A DNA stretch of 64,000 nt, taken from NCBI RefSeq assembly GCF_006349365.1, contig NZ_CP040899.1:3038001-3102000 (forward strand), given 5' to 3'. Positions 7,968-17,790 of the stretch are shown here, piece by piece. The position numbers and the translations under genes are program-made. The stretch's first letter is position 1; each line of letters begins with the position of its first letter. The notes under the pieces are model-generated. The model made no database searches and was not told the origin of the DNA. It saw nothing but the letters and a program-made list of their open reading frames with translations. The DNA is from Georgenia wutianyii (GTDB taxonomy: Bacteria > Actinomycetota > Actinomycetes > Actinomycetales > Actinomycetaceae).

Positions 7968-8465
7968 ATGGCCGACTCGTCCTTCGACGTCGTGAGCAAG
8001 ATCGACCGCCAGGAGGTCGACAACGCCGTCAACCAGGCCGCCAAGGAGATCGCCCAGCGGTACGACTTCAAGGGCGTGGGGGCGTCCGTCGCGTGGAGCG
8101 GCGAGGACGCCATCCTCCTCACGGCCAACTCCCCCGAGCGCGTGCTCGCCGTCCTGGACGTCCTGCAGACCAAGCTCATCAAGCGCGGGGTGTCCCTCAA
8201 GGCGCTCGACACCGGTGACGACGAGCCCAAGCCCTCGGGCAAGGAGTACCGCCTCGTGGCGGCGCTCAAGGAGGGGCTGAGCTCGGAGAACGCGAAGAAG
8301 ATCACCAAGCTCATCCGCGACGAGGGCCCCAAGGGCGTCAAGACCCAGATCACCGGGGACGAGGTGCGGGTCTCCTCCAAGAGCCGCGACGACCTCCAGG
8401 AGGTCATCGCCCTCCTCAAGGGCGCCGACATCGACGCCGCGCTCCAGTTCGTCAACTACCGCTGA
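7968..8465 (+). CDS. yajQ: YajQ-family cyclic di-GMP/nucleotide-binding protein
   Basis: 165 aa, ATG with the RBS CTAGGAG 7 nt upstream. Full-length UPF0234/YajQ protein of two ferredoxin-like domains. It starts with the family N-terminus [20 protein letters not shown] and contains RYDFKG, and its C-terminus [19 protein letters not shown] ends VNYR. YajQ homologues bind cyclic di-GMP and nucleic acid in some bacteria; the role in actinobacteria is not established. It is a single-gene unit that reads into a repeat-rich gap. Confidence 0.93.
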   Translation: MADSSFDVVSKIDRQEVDNAVNQAAKEIAQRYDFKGVGASVAWSGEDAILLTANSPERVLAVLDVLQTKLIKRGVSLKALDTGDDEPKPSGKEYRLVAALKEGLSSENAKKITKLIRDEGPKGVKTQITGDEVRVSSKSRDDLQEVIALLKGADIDAALQFVNYR

Positions 8466-8635
8466 GGCTCGCTGAGCGCCTGAGGGGCGCTGAGGCAGCC
8501 GGCCGGGGCGACAGCCCAGGGGCGGTCCCAGAGGGCAGCCTGACGGCCCGCTGAGCGCTCCCAGGGCGTCCGGAGCGACTCCACGGGGCCCCTGGAGGGC
8601 CTGAGAGTGGCACGGGAGGCGCCGAGCGGACGCGG

Positions 8636-8735
8636 ACGCCCGGGAGCCTCGTGTGGGGCTCAGTGGTGCTCGGCGCGTGGGCCGAGACGCCCGGGAGCCT
8701 CCTGTGGGGCTCAGTGGGGCTCGGCGCGTGGGCCG
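8636..8735. repeat. Two direct copies of a 49-bp sequence
   Basis: Copies at 8636-8684 and 8687-8735 differ at two positions. Each contains GAGCCTC(G/C)TGTGGGGCTC, which is itself an imperfect inverted repeat, and ends GGCGCGTGGGCCG. Period 51 bp. Confidence 0.8.
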
Positions 8736-8778
8736 GTGCGGGCACCCCGGCCTGGCCCCCACCACGCAGCCACGTCTC

Positions 8779-8859
8779 CCTGCCACCCCGTCCTCACACC
8801 GGTCCCATCAGCACCCGGCGCCGGCGTGGCGCGCGGCGTGGCTCGGACTCGGTGGCAGG
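8779..8859. repeat. 81-bp element B, copy 1 (ends CCTGCCAC / GTGGCAGG)
   Basis: Begins CCTGCCAC and ends with the exact reverse complement GTGGCAGG. Internally it shares TCCTCACACC, CAGCACCC and GGCGTGGCG with the two copies downstream. It is the most diverged of the three (CCC instead of AAA after the left end). Confidence 0.75.
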
Positions 8860-8953
8860 AATCGTGCAGCGCCGGCGCGACCGACCGAAGCCGACGCCGC
8901 ACGCGCGGCAAGGACGCTGCCCCCGGCGCGACAGCGCAGCCGCCGTGGCAGTT

Positions 8954-9034
8954 CCTGCCACAAAGTCCTCACACCAGTCCCACCAGCACCCCGCGTCGGC
9001 GTGGCGGGCGGCGCGGCGCGGACCTGGTGGCAGG
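8954..9034. repeat. 81-bp element B, copy 2
   Basis: Same inverted ends. The left end reads CCTGCCACAAAGTCC, and GCCACAAAGTC within it is also present in the 18-bp units near 44.2 kb. Starts 175 bp after copy 1. Confidence 0.8.
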
Positions 9035-9102
9035 AAGTGCTCGGCGGGCGAGGCGAGGTGGCAGGAAGCCTCTTCGGCCCACGGCACCTCAGCAGGGCCG
9101 AA

Positions 9103-9184
9103 CCTGCCACAAAGTCCTCACACCGGCCCCACCAGCACCCCTGCGACGGCGTGGCGCTCCGCGCGGCGCGGACCTGGTGGCAGG
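9103..9184. repeat. 82-bp element B, copy 3
   Basis: Same inverted ends and core, with one extra base in the middle. It lies 149 bp after the start of copy 2 and 108 bp from the htpX stop. Confidence 0.8.
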
Positions 9185-9292
9185 AACGTGGCGCCGCGCG
9201 GCGAGGTCGGCAGGGAACCCACCGGCGCAGGTGCCGGGCGGGGTGCCTGCGGCCGACGAGCGGCCACCAGCGCCGGCCTCAGCGGCGAACCG

Positions 9293-10165
9293 TCAGCGGT
9301 AGCCGGCCATCTGCTCCAGGCGGGCGATGCGGTCGGCCATCGGCGGGTGGGTGGCGAAGAGCTTGGTCATGCCGCCGCCCCGGAAGGGGTTGGCGATCAT
9401 CATGTGCGAGACGTCCTCGAGGCGCGGGTCCGGGCGCAGCGGCGCGGCCGCGGTGCCCCGCTCGAGCTTGGCCAGCGCCGAGGCCAGGGCCATCGGGTCA
9501 CCCGTGAGCCGGGCGCCGTCCTCGTCCGCGTCGTACTCCCGGGTGCGGGAGATCGCGAGCTGGATGAGGGAGGCCGCGACCGGCGCGAGGATCGCCGTGG
9601 CGAGCATCGCCAGCGGGTTGCCGCCGCGGTCCCGGCCGCCGCCGAAGAAGAGCAGGAACTGGGCGGCCGAGGTGATGAGCCCGGCGATCGCCGCCGCCAC
9701 CGAGGACGTGAGGATGTCGCGGTTGTAGACGTGCATGAGCTCGTGGCCCAGCACCCCGCGCAGCTCACGCTCGTCGAGGATCTGCAGGATCCCCGCCGTG
9801 CAGCACACGGCCGCGTTGCGGGGGTTGCGACCCGTGGCGAAGGCGTTGGGCTGCATCGTCGGGGAGACGTACAGCCGCGGCATGGGCTGGCGCGCGGTGG
9901 TGGAGAGCTCGCGCACGATGCGGTACATCGCCGGCGCCTCGGCCTCGGAGACCGGGCGGGCCCCCATCGCGCGGATCGCGATCTTGTCCGAGTTCCAGTA
10001 GCTGTAGAACGTCGTGGCCAGGCCGATGAGCGCGAAGAGCCAGATGAACGCCCCCGAGCCGGTGCCGTTGGCGATGAGACCCCCGATCCCCAGGAGCACC
10101 GCCCACATGACGCCGAACAGCGCAGCGGTCTTCACCCCGTTCAGGTGCCGGCGACCAGCATCCAT
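9293..10165 (-). CDS. htpX: Membrane zinc metalloprotease HtpX (peptidase M48)
   Basis: 290 aa from the ATG at 10165. An ATG 18 nt upstream is in frame but lies in the fprA stop region. Integral membrane endopeptidase that degrades damaged membrane proteins, with its active site facing the cytoplasm. Two N-terminal hydrophobic helices cover about residues 17-55. Zinc ligands are HELMH at 141-145 and the glutamate of SRTREYDADEDGA near 210. Two more hydrophobic segments lie between them. A C-terminal THPP motif is typical of the family. It starts 4 nt after the fprA stop, so the two are one operon. Confidence 0.93.
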   Translation of the reverse strand: MDAGRRHLNGVKTAALFGVMWAVLLGIGGLIANGTGSGAFIWLFALIGLATTFYSYWNSDKIAIRAMGARPVSEAEAPAMYRIVRELSTTARQPMPRLYVSPTMQPNAFATGRNPRNAAVCCTAGILQILDERELRGVLGHELMHVYNRDILTSSVAAAIAGLITSAAQFLLFFGGGRDRGGNPLAMLATAILAPVAASLIQLAISRTREYDADEDGARLTGDPMALASALAKLERGTAAAPLRPDPRLEDVSHMMIANPFRGGGMTKLFATHPPMADRIARLEQMAGYR

Positions 10166-10169
10166 GTCC

Positions 10170-11537
10170 TCAGCTCTCCTCACCTCGCGAGATCCGGGTC
10201 ATCTCGTCCCGGGGCACGACCTTGATCCGCTCACGACCCTCGGCCTCTCCGAGGGAACGCTCGTACGCGTCGAGAAGTTCCCAGCCGGCCCAGCTCGTCA
10301 GGGGCACGCCGGCCTCCTCGAGACGGGCGATGAGCGCGTCCGGGTCACCCTCGGCGGAGCCGGGGGCGATGGTCCCCTGCTCGACGTCGCTCACGAGGTG
10401 GCCGATGGTCTGCTGGGCGTCGGACTTCGTCGAGCCGATGAGGCCGACGGGGCCGCGCTTGATCCAGCCGGTCGCGTACAGGCCGGGGACGATCGCGCCG
10501 TCCTCGTCGAGCACGCGGCCCTCGTCGTTGGGCACGACACCCGCGACGTCGTCGAAGGCGACGCCCTCGATCGGGGAGCTGAAGTAGCCGACGGCGCGGT
10601 ACACCGCCTGGACGGGGGTGTCGACGAAGACGCCGGTCCCGCGGACGTTGCCGTCCCCGGTGAGCTCGGTGCGCTCGGTGCGGATCCCGGTGACCCGGTC
10701 GGTGCCGAGGATCTCCACCGGGCGGTGGAGGAAGTGGAGGTGGATGCGCCGGGAGGCGGTGAGCTCCTCCGGGTCGCGCAGGGTCCAGTCGGTGAGCGTC
10801 TTGACGACCTGCTTGGTCTGGTTCGTCGAGCGGATCGCGGCCTCGGAGGCCTCGTCGAACTCGAAGTCCTCCTCGTAGACGATGACGTCGACGTCCGGGA
10901 CCTTGCCGAGCTCGCGCAGCTCCAGCGGCGTGAACTTCACCTGCGCGGGACCGCGGCGGCCGAAGACGTGGACGTCGGTCACCGGGCTGGCGCGCAGCCC
11001 CTCGACGACGTTCGCCGGCACCTCGGTGGGCATGAGGTCCTCGACGTGCTTGGCGAGGATGCGCGCGACGTCGAGGGCGACGTTCCCGACGCCCAGCACG
11101 GCGACGCTCTGCGCCTCCAGCGGCCAGGTCCGCGGGACGTCGGGGTGCCCGTCGTACCAGGAGACGAAGTCGGCGGCGCCGTAGCTGCCGGGCAGGTCGA
11201 TGCCGGGGATGGGCAGCGGGGCGTCCTTGTCGGCGCCGGTGGAGATGATGACGGCGTCGTAGTGACGGCGCAGCTCCTCCATCGACACGTCCGTGCCGAC
11301 GTCGACGTTCCCGACGAGGCGGATGTCGCCGCGCGCGAGGATCTTCTGCAGCGCGACGATGATCTGCTTGATCCGCGGGTGGTCGGGGGCCACGCCGTAG
11401 CGCACGAGCCCGAAGGGTGCGGGCAGTCGCTCGTAGAGGTCGATGGCGACGTCCAGACCCGTCTTGGACAGGATGTCGGCGGCGTAGATGCCGGCCGGGC
11501 CGGCACCGATGAGGGCAACGCGCAGTGGGCTGGTCAC
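10170..11537 (-). CDS. fprA: Ferredoxin-NADP reductase, adrenodoxin reductase type (FprA-like)
   Basis: 455 aa, GTG at 11537 with GAGG upstream. FAD- and NADP-binding flavoprotein that exchanges electrons between NADPH and ferredoxins. FAD motif GAGPAGIYAADIL at about residues 10-22, FGLVRYGVAPDHP near 44-56, NADP motif GVGNVALDVARIL near 150-162, and the C-terminal signature ATGWIKRGPVGLIG. The length matches mycobacterial FprA (about 456 aa). Upstream partner of htpX in a two-gene operon. The electron partner ferredoxin is not encoded nearby. Confidence 0.92.
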   Translation of the reverse strand: MTSPLRVALIGAGPAGIYAADILSKTGLDVAIDLYERLPAPFGLVRYGVAPDHPRIKQIIVALQKILARGDIRLVGNVDVGTDVSMEELRRHYDAVIISTGADKDAPLPIPGIDLPGSYGAADFVSWYDGHPDVPRTWPLEAQSVAVLGVGNVALDVARILAKHVEDLMPTEVPANVVEGLRASPVTDVHVFGRRGPAQVKFTPLELRELGKVPDVDVIVYEEDFEFDEASEAAIRSTNQTKQVVKTLTDWTLRDPEELTASRRIHLHFLHRPVEILGTDRVTGIRTERTELTGDGNVRGTGVFVDTPVQAVYRAVGYFSSPIEGVAFDDVAGVVPNDEGRVLDEDGAIVPGLYATGWIKRGPVGLIGSTKSDAQQTIGHLVSDVEQGTIAPGSAEGDPDALIARLEEAGVPLTSWAGWELLDAYERSLGEAEGRERIKVVPRDEMTRISRGEES

Positions 11538-11606
11538 AGAGCCTCGTCTGGTCGGATGGAAGGGGGCAAATCCGCCGTCCAGTCTATGCCGTGGGCGCGG
11601 GCACGC

Positions 11607-11640
11607 CGATGTGCCCGCCGTCACGTCGGCGGGCACATCG
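11607..11640 (-). terminator. Terminator of the menJ-nuo-prenyl synthase transcript
   Basis: CGATGTGCCCGCCG / CGGCGGGCACATCG form a perfect 14-bp stem with a TCACGT loop, 9 nt past the polyprenyl synthase stop. It separates that operon from fprA-htpX on the same strand. Confidence 0.8.
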
Positions 11641-11649
11641 GGGGTGGCG

Positions 11650-12654
11650 TCAGGCGAGGCGGTCGACCATGAGGCCGGCGAACGCCTCGAGCGCGTCCTT
11701 CACCGACCCCGCGGGCAGCGGCTCGAGCTCGGCGACGGCGTCGCGCGCCCACTGGCGGGCGAGCTCACGCGCCTCCTCGAGCACCTCGTGGTCACGCAGC
11801 TCCTCGACGGCGGCGCGCAGCGCGGCGTCCGAGCGCAGGTCGGTGCCGAGCCGCTCGAGGACAGCGGCGCCCCGCTCGTCCAGGCGCCCCTCGGCGGCCC
11901 GTCGCTGCAGGAGCAGCACGGGCATGGTGGCCACGCCCTCGCGCAGGTCGGTGCCGGGGGTCTTGCCGGTGGTCTCGGAGTCCGAGGCGAGGTCGATGAC
12001 GTCGTCGGCGAGCTGGAAGGCCACGCCGACCTTCTCCCCGTACCGCTCGAGGATGACCGCGAGGTCCTCACCGGCGCCGCTGAACACGGCCCCGTACCGC
12101 GCGGAGGCGGCGATGAGCGAGCCGGTCTTGTCCGCGAGCACCTGGATGTAGTGCGCGATCGGGTCCTCCCCCTCGCGCGGCCCGAGCGTCTCGTGCAGCT
12201 GGCCGAGGCACAGCCGCTCGAACGTCTCGGCGTGGACGCGCACCGCGTCGGCACCGAGGGAGGCGACGAGCTGGGAGGCGCGGGCGAACAGGAGGTCACC
12301 GGTGAGGATGGCCACCGAGTTGTCCCACACGGCGTGCGCGCTCGGCGCCCCGCGGCGCATGTCCGCGGAGTCCATGACGTCGTCGTGGTAGAGCGTGGCC
12401 AGGTGGGTGAGCTCGACGGCGACGGCGGCGCGCACGACCTCGTCGCGGCCCGGGGTCCCGAGCTCGGCGGTGAGGAGCGTGAGCGCGGGGCGCAGCCGCT
12501 TGCCGCCGGCGGCGGCGAGGTGGCGCATCGGGGCGTCGACGAGCTCGTCGGCGCCGGTGACCGCCTCGCGCAGCCGGTCCTCGACGTCCGCCATCGCCCC
12601 GGCGAGGCGGTCGGTGAGCTCGTCGTCGCCGAGCTGGAACATGGTCGCGGTCAC
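11650..12654 (-). CDS. Long-chain polyprenyl diphosphate synthase (menaquinone side chain)
   Basis: 334 aa from the GTG at 12654, which overlaps the nuoN stop as GTGA. An ATG 12 nt further in is an alternative. Trans-prenyltransferase that condenses IPP units onto an allylic diphosphate. It shows the first Asp-rich motif in LYHDDVMDSADMRRG (DDxxD), GGKRLRP near residue 50, GDLLFARA, and the second Asp-rich motif DDVIDL. Position directly after nuoN is the grcC1/hepT arrangement of many actinobacteria, which points to the heptaprenyl-to-nonaprenyl tail of menaquinone. Exact chain length is not predictable here. Confidence 0.9.
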   Translation of the reverse strand: MTATMFQLGDDELTDRLAGAMADVEDRLREAVTGADELVDAPMRHLAAAGGKRLRPALTLLTAELGTPGRDEVVRAAVAVELTHLATLYHDDVMDSADMRRGAPSAHAVWDNSVAILTGDLLFARASQLVASLGADAVRVHAETFERLCLGQLHETLGPREGEDPIAHYIQVLADKTGSLIAASARYGAVFSGAGEDLAVILERYGEKVGVAFQLADDVIDLASDSETTGKTPGTDLREGVATMPVLLLQRRAAEGRLDERGAAVLERLGTDLRSDAALRAAVEELRDHEVLEEARELARQWARDAVAELEPLPAGSVKDALEAFAGLMVDRLA

Positions 12655-14213
12655 GGCAGGAACGTCGCCGCCTGCTGGGCGAGGTCGAGGACGGGACCGG
12701 GCGCGACACCGAGGAGCACCGTGCCGAGCGCGCAGACAGCGACGGCGACGGAGGTCAGGCCCTCGGAGCGGACGACCGCGGTGCGCTCGCCGTCGGGCTC
12801 GGTGAAGAACATGAGCACGACGAGGCGGACGTAGAAGAACGCGGCCGCGGCGCTGGCGAGCACGGCGATGACGACGAGCACGGTGGCCCCGCCCGCCACG
12901 CCGGCGGCGAAGACCGAGAACTTGCCGATGAACCCGCCGGTGAGCGGGATGCCCGCGAAGGACAGCAGGAACAGGGTCATCGCCAGGGCCAGGGCCGGGC
13001 TGCGCCGGCCCAGGCCCGCCCACTGGGACAGGTGCAGGGCCTCGCCGGTCACGGTGCCGGCGGCGTCGCGCTCACGCACGAGCGTGACGACGGCGAACGC
13101 ACCGACCGTGGCCAGGCCGTAGGCGAGGAGGTAGAAGAGCACCGCGGCGATGCCCTCCTGGACGAGCGCGACGACGCCGACGAGCACGAAGCCCGCGTGG
13201 GCGATCGAGGAGTAGGCGAGCATGCGCTTGACGTCCGTCTGGACGAGGGCGACGACGGTGCCCACTCCCATGGTGAGGATCGCGATGCCCCACATGAGCG
13301 GCTCGAGGTCCCAGCCCAGGCCGGGGACGACGACGTAGACGAAGCGCAGGAGCGCGCCGAAGGCCGCGACCTTCGTGGCGGCGGCCATGAAGCCGGTGAT
13401 CGGCGTCGGGGCCCCCTGGTAGACGTCCGGGGTCCACACGTGGAACGGGACGGCACCGACCTTGAAGAGCAGGCCGACGATGACGAGGACGCTGCCCGCG
13501 AGGAGCAGGCCGTCCATGCCCACGGTGCTCGGCACCGCGGTGGCGAGCTCGGACAGCCGCAGGCTGCCGGAGAAGCCGTAGAGCAGCGCGGCGCCCATGA
13601 GGAAGAACGCCGAGGAGAACGCCCCGAGCACGAAGTACTTGAGCGCGGCCTCCTGGGACAGGAGGCGACGGCGGCGCGCCATGCCGGAGAGCAGGTAGAG
13701 CGGCAGGGAGAGCACCTCGAGGGCGACGAACATCATGACGAGGTCACCGGCGGCCGGGAAGAGGAGCATGCCGCCGACCGAGAACAGGACGAACGGGAAG
13801 ACCTCGGTCTGGCTCAGGCCGGCGCGCTGCGCCTCGTCCTCGTCCTGGCTGCCCGGCCGGGTGGCGGCCTGGGCGGCGAACGCGTCCTCGCCCCACTCGG
13901 AGCGGTCGGCGATGACGAGCAGGCCCACGAGGGCGACGAGCGCGATGATCCCCTGCGCGAGGAGGGCCGGGCCGTCCTCGATGAGCGAGCCTCCGACGAT
14001 CTCCGCCGGGCCGTTCACGCTGACGACCGTCCAGCGCCACACGACGGCGACGAGCGCACCGGCGAGGGCGAGGGCGGTGAGCACCACCTGGGCGCCGCGC
14101 CGGGCCGGGCGCGGCACGAAGGCGGCGACGAGCACGCCGAGCAGGCCCGCGCCGAGCACGATGAGGACGGGCGTCAGCGCGGCCCAGTCGATGGTCGGTG
14201 GTGCGAAGTTCAC
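12651..14213 (-). CDS. nuoN: NADH-quinone oxidoreductase subunit N
   Basis: 520 aa, 14 or so transmembrane helices. Antiporter-like proton-pumping subunit of complex I in the cytoplasmic membrane. It has the Mrp/antiporter core with LKYFVLGAFSSAFFLMGAALLYG, FKVGAVPFHVWTPDVYQGAPTPITGF (the lysine and proline of discontinuous helix 7) and KRMLAYSSIAHAGFVLVG. Starts inside the last codons of nuoM (ATGA overlap) and its stop overlaps the polyprenyl synthase start. Confidence 0.97.
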   Translation of the reverse strand: MNFAPPTIDWAALTPVLIVLGAGLLGVLVAAFVPRPARRGAQVVLTALALAGALVAVVWRWTVVSVNGPAEIVGGSLIEDGPALLAQGIIALVALVGLLVIADRSEWGEDAFAAQAATRPGSQDEDEAQRAGLSQTEVFPFVLFSVGGMLLFPAAGDLVMMFVALEVLSLPLYLLSGMARRRRLLSQEAALKYFVLGAFSSAFFLMGAALLYGFSGSLRLSELATAVPSTVGMDGLLLAGSVLVIVGLLFKVGAVPFHVWTPDVYQGAPTPITGFMAAATKVAAFGALLRFVYVVVPGLGWDLEPLMWGIAILTMGVGTVVALVQTDVKRMLAYSSIAHAGFVLVGVVALVQEGIAAVLFYLLAYGLATVGAFAVVTLVRERDAAGTVTGEALHLSQWAGLGRRSPALALAMTLFLLSFAGIPLTGGFIGKFSVFAAGVAGGATVLVVIAVLASAAAAFFYVRLVVLMFFTEPDGERTAVVRSEGLTSVAVAVCALGTVLLGVAPGPVLDLAQQAATFLP

Positions 14214-15799
14214 TTCTCGCTCCCCTCGGCGAACGCGGCGGCCGCGTCGCTCGATCCGTCAGTAAGGGCCCCCGCCATGGCGTCCACCGAGCTGGGCTGC
14301 TCGATGGCGGCCTCCTCGGCCACCGGCCGCAGCACGTCGATCACCGGGCCGGGCACGATGCCCAGGGCGAGCATCGCGGCGACGAGCGGCGCGACGACCC
14401 ACTTCTCCCGGGCACCGAGGTCGGGCAGGGCCGCGAGCGTCTCGTTGCGCGGGCCGGTGAAGATCCGCTGGTAGGGCAGCAGGATGTACAGCGCCGCGAT
14501 GATGACCGCGAGGACCGCGAAGACGGCGGCGACGATGTTGACCCGGAACGTCCCCAGGAGCACGAGGTACTCCGGGACGAAGCCGGACAGGCCCGGCAGT
14601 GCGATGGTCGCGAGGCCGGCGATGAGCCAGGTCCCGGCGAGCACCGGCGTGACGCGCTGCATGCCGCTGTAGCCACCGATCTCCTGGGTGCCGCCCCGCT
14701 GGGTGAGGAAGCCGGAGATGAGGAACAGGGCCGCGGTCGAGACACCGTGGGCGACCATGTAGAGCATGGCGCCGACGAGCGCGACCTCCTCGCGGACGAA
14801 GATGCCCAGGACGATGAAGCCGAAGTGGGACACCGAGGTGAAGGCGATGAGCCGCATGACGTCCCGCTGCCCCAGGGCGACGAACGCGCCGTAGAGGATC
14901 GAGACGACGGCGAGCACGATGATCACCGGCGCGGCCCACCGCGAGGCCTCGGGGAACAGCGGGAGGCACAGCGCGAGCATCCCGAAGGTGCCGACCTTGT
15001 CGAGCACGCCGACGAGCAGCGCGGAGGTGCCCGGGGAGGCCTGCTGGGCGGCGTCGGGCAGCCACGTGTGGACCGGCCACATCGGTGCCTTGACCGCGAA
15101 GGCGATGAAGAAGGAGATGAAGATCCACCGCTCGGTCCACACGCCGAGCTCGGCGCCGGTGAGCGTGTCGATGAGGAACCCGTCGGGGCCACCCGGGCCG
15201 AGCACGCCCAGCGCGATGACGCCGACGAGCATGACGAGGCCGCTCGCCAGGGAGTAGACGAGGAACTTCGTCGCCGCGTAGCGACGGCGGGTGCCGCCGA
15301 AGCCACCGATGAGGAAGTACACCGGGACGAGCATCGCCTCGAAGACGACGTAGAAGAGGAAGACGTCGCGGGCCGAGAAGACCGCCACCATCGTCGCCTC
15401 CAGGGCGAGGACGAGGGCGACGAACCCGGCCTGGCGGCGGGCGACGACGGCGCCCTCGGGCACGACCTCCTGCTCCCGCCAGGCGGCGAGGAGCGCGATC
15501 GGGACGAGGAAGACGGACAGGCCGACGAGGGTGAGGCCCAGACCGTTGACGCCCAGGGCGTAGGAGACCCCGAGCTGCGGGATCCACGAGGCCTGCTCGA
15601 CGAACTGGTACTCACCCGCCAGGCCCAGGTCGAAGCCGCTCGCCATGACGACGAAGCCGGCGAGCACGACGAGGGAGACGGCCAGACCGATGGTGCGGGC
15701 GGCGCGCTGGACACCCGGCACGAGCCAGATCACCGCGGCCGCGACGAGCGGCACGACGATGAGGATCGTCAGCCAGGGAAGGTCACTGATGTTCTGCAT
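14210..15799 (-). CDS. nuoM: NADH-quinone oxidoreductase subunit M
   Basis: 529 aa antiporter-like subunit of the complex I membrane arm. Landmarks are FEAMLVPVYFLIGGFGG, FAVKAPMWPVHTWLPDAAQQASPGTSALLVGVLDKVG and MRLIAFTSVSHFGFIVLGIF. It follows nuoL by 15 nt and overlaps nuoN by 4 nt. The C-terminal tail of about 45 residues is Ala/Ser-rich. Confidence 0.97.
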   Translation of the reverse strand: MQNISDLPWLTILIVVPLVAAAVIWLVPGVQRAARTIGLAVSLVVLAGFVVMASGFDLGLAGEYQFVEQASWIPQLGVSYALGVNGLGLTLVGLSVFLVPIALLAAWREQEVVPEGAVVARRQAGFVALVLALEATMVAVFSARDVFLFYVVFEAMLVPVYFLIGGFGGTRRRYAATKFLVYSLASGLVMLVGVIALGVLGPGGPDGFLIDTLTGAELGVWTERWIFISFFIAFAVKAPMWPVHTWLPDAAQQASPGTSALLVGVLDKVGTFGMLALCLPLFPEASRWAAPVIIVLAVVSILYGAFVALGQRDVMRLIAFTSVSHFGFIVLGIFVREEVALVGAMLYMVAHGVSTAALFLISGFLTQRGGTQEIGGYSGMQRVTPVLAGTWLIAGLATIALPGLSGFVPEYLVLLGTFRVNIVAAVFAVLAVIIAALYILLPYQRIFTGPRNETLAALPDLGAREKWVVAPLVAAMLALGIVPGPVIDVLRPVAEEAAIEQPSSVDAMAGALTDGSSDAAAAFAEGSEK

Positions 15800-15814
15800 G
15801 TTCGCTTCCTGGGC

Positions 15815-17779
15815 TCAGCCGCGCGAGGCGAGGACGACGACAAGGGCGGCGACGACACCGACGAGCATGATCGCGGCGTAGGACCGGATGTACCCGGTCT
15901 GCAGGCGGCGCAGCACGCCGCCGGTCCCGGACGTGCCCCGGGCCAGGCCCATGACCGCGCCGTCGACCACGGCGGAGTCGGCGTAGACCAGGCCGCGGGT
16001 GAGGTACTGACCCGGGCGCATGAACACTCCTTCGTTGACGGCGTCCTGGTAGAGGTCGCGGCGGGCGGCGCGGGTGAGCACCGATCCGCGGGGGGCCTCC
16101 ACCGGGACGGTGGACGCGGCGTACTGGCGCCAGGCGAGGAACACGCCGACCGCCACGAGGGCGAGCGTCGCGCCGATGATGACCGGGATGGGCAGCACGG
16201 GGTCGTGGTGCTCCACGTGGCCGATGGACGGCTCGAGCCAGGTGACGAAGGTGTCACCGGCGGCGAGCACCGCACCCAGGCCGACCGAGCCGAGCGCGAG
16301 GATGATCATCGGCACGGTCATGAGGGCCGAGCCCTCGTGCGGGTGCTGCTCCCCGCCCTCACGGGTGGGTGTCCAGCGCTCCTTGCCGTGGAACGTCATG
16401 AAGAACAGGCGCGACATGTAGAAGGCGGTGAGCCCCGCGGCCAGCAGCGTGACGGTGCCGAACACCCACGGGCGCCAGCCCTCGCCGACGAACGCGGCCT
16501 CGATGATGAGGTCCTTGCTCCAGTAGCCGGACAGGCCGGGGAAGCCGATGATCGCGAGCCAGCCGGCCCCGAAGGTCAGCCAGGTGATCTTCATGTACTT
16601 GCTCAGGCCACCGAAGCGCCGCATGTCGACCTGGTCGTCCATGCCGTGCATGACCGACCCCGCCCCGAGGAACATCCCGGCCTTGAAGAAGCCGTGGGTG
16701 ATGAGGTGGAAGATCGCGAAGGCGTAGCCCACCGGGCCGAGGCCCGCGGCGAGCATCATGTAGCCGATCTGGGACATCGTCGAGGCGGCGAGCACCTTCT
16801 TGATGTCGTCCTTGGCCGAACCGACCACGGCCCCGAAGACCAGGGTGATCGCACCGACGATGACGACGACGAGCTGCGCCGCGGGGGCGCCGTCGAAGAC
16901 CGGGGCGGAGCGCACGACGAGGTAGACACCGGCGGTGACCATGGTCGCTGCGTGGATGAGCGCCGAGACGGGGGTCGGGCCGGCCATCGCGTCCCCGAGC
17001 CACGCCTGGAGCGGGAACTGCGCCGACTTGCCGCAGGCGGCGAGCAGGAGGAGGAGCCCGATCGCGGTGAGCAGCCCCTGGGATGCCCCGGCGGCGCCGG
17101 CGAAGACGCTGTCGAAGTCGACGGCGCCGAAGGCGGCGAACATCGTCATCATCGCGAGGAGCAGACCGAGGTCGCCGACGCGGTTCATCACGAAGGCCTT
17201 CTTCGCGGCGACGGCGTAGTCCGTGCGGAAGTTCCAGAAGCCGATGAGGAGGTAGGAGGCCAGGCCCACGCCCTCCCAGCCGACGAACAGCAGCACGTAG
17301 GAGTCGGCGAGCACGAGGACGAGCATCGCGGCGACGAAGAGGTTGAGGTAGGCGAAGAACCGGCGACGGTCGACGTCGTGCTCCATGTACGCCACCGAGT
17401 ACACGTGGATGAGCGTGCCCACGAAGGTGACGAGCATGACGAAGGACATCGACAGCGGGTCGAGCCGCATGCCCGCGTCGACCGTGAGCTCACCGACCGG
17501 CAGCCAGGTGAACAGGTGCAGGTCCATCACCCGCTCGGCCGGGTCGAGCCCGATCATCTGCAGGACGACGAGGAGGCCGACGACGAAGGCACCACCGGAG
17601 GCGAGGACGCCCAGCCAGTGCCCCCAGCGGTCGGAGCGCCGCCCGGTCAGCAGGAGCACTGCCGCTCCGAGGAGCGGCAGGGCCACCATGAGCCAGGCGA
17701 AGGAGGCCGCCCCGCCGGCCGTGGTCGCGTCGACCGCGGCTGTGGGTACGGACAGCGCCGGTGTTCCCAGCATTAGCAC
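15815..17779 (-). CDS. nuoL: NADH-quinone oxidoreductase subunit L
   Basis: 654 aa from the GTG at 17779, which has GGGGAG upstream; an ATG two codons in is a close alternative. Largest antiporter-like subunit at the distal end of the membrane arm, with the long lateral helix region at the C-terminus. It contains [44 protein letters not shown]-like sequence ([30 protein letters not shown]) and [14 protein letters not shown]. Gap of 11 nt from nuoK. Confidence 0.97.
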   Translation of the reverse strand: MLMLGTPALSVPTAAVDATTAGGAASFAWLMVALPLLGAAVLLLTGRRSDRWGHWLGVLASGGAFVVGLLVVLQMIGLDPAERVMDLHLFTWLPVGELTVDAGMRLDPLSMSFVMLVTFVGTLIHVYSVAYMEHDVDRRRFFAYLNLFVAAMLVLVLADSYVLLFVGWEGVGLASYLLIGFWNFRTDYAVAAKKAFVMNRVGDLGLLLAMMTMFAAFGAVDFDSVFAGAAGASQGLLTAIGLLLLLAACGKSAQFPLQAWLGDAMAGPTPVSALIHAATMVTAGVYLVVRSAPVFDGAPAAQLVVVIVGAITLVFGAVVGSAKDDIKKVLAASTMSQIGYMMLAAGLGPVGYAFAIFHLITHGFFKAGMFLGAGSVMHGMDDQVDMRRFGGLSKYMKITWLTFGAGWLAIIGFPGLSGYWSKDLIIEAAFVGEGWRPWVFGTVTLLAAGLTAFYMSRLFFMTFHGKERWTPTREGGEQHPHEGSALMTVPMIILALGSVGLGAVLAAGDTFVTWLEPSIGHVEHHDPVLPIPVIIGATLALVAVGVFLAWRQYAASTVPVEAPRGSVLTRAARRDLYQDAVNEGVFMRPGQYLTRGLVYADSAVVDGAVMGLARGTSGTGGVLRRLQTGYIRSYAAIMLVGVVAALVVVLASRG

Positions 17780-17790
17780 GTTGCTCCCCG

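Larger units (their letters stand above)
8466..9292. other. Repeat-rich intergenic region between yajQ and htpX
   Basis: 827 bp between convergent genes. Open reading frames run through it on both strands, but none has an RBS, a recognisable domain or actinobacterial codon bias, so they are GC artefacts. What it does hold is a 49-bp direct duplication (8636-8735) and three copies of an 81-82-bp element with inverted ends (separate entries). Confidence 0.7.

Noticed and set aside
8466..9292. Protein genes in the yajQ-htpX gap
   Set aside because: Long frames on both strands translate the repeats themselves, contain no domains and have no RBS; codon-position GC bias does not favour any frame.
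14198..17776. A 1192-aa plus-strand ORF opposite nuoM-nuoL
   Set aside because: Antisense shadow of two certain complex I genes; the sequence is charge-rich without domains.
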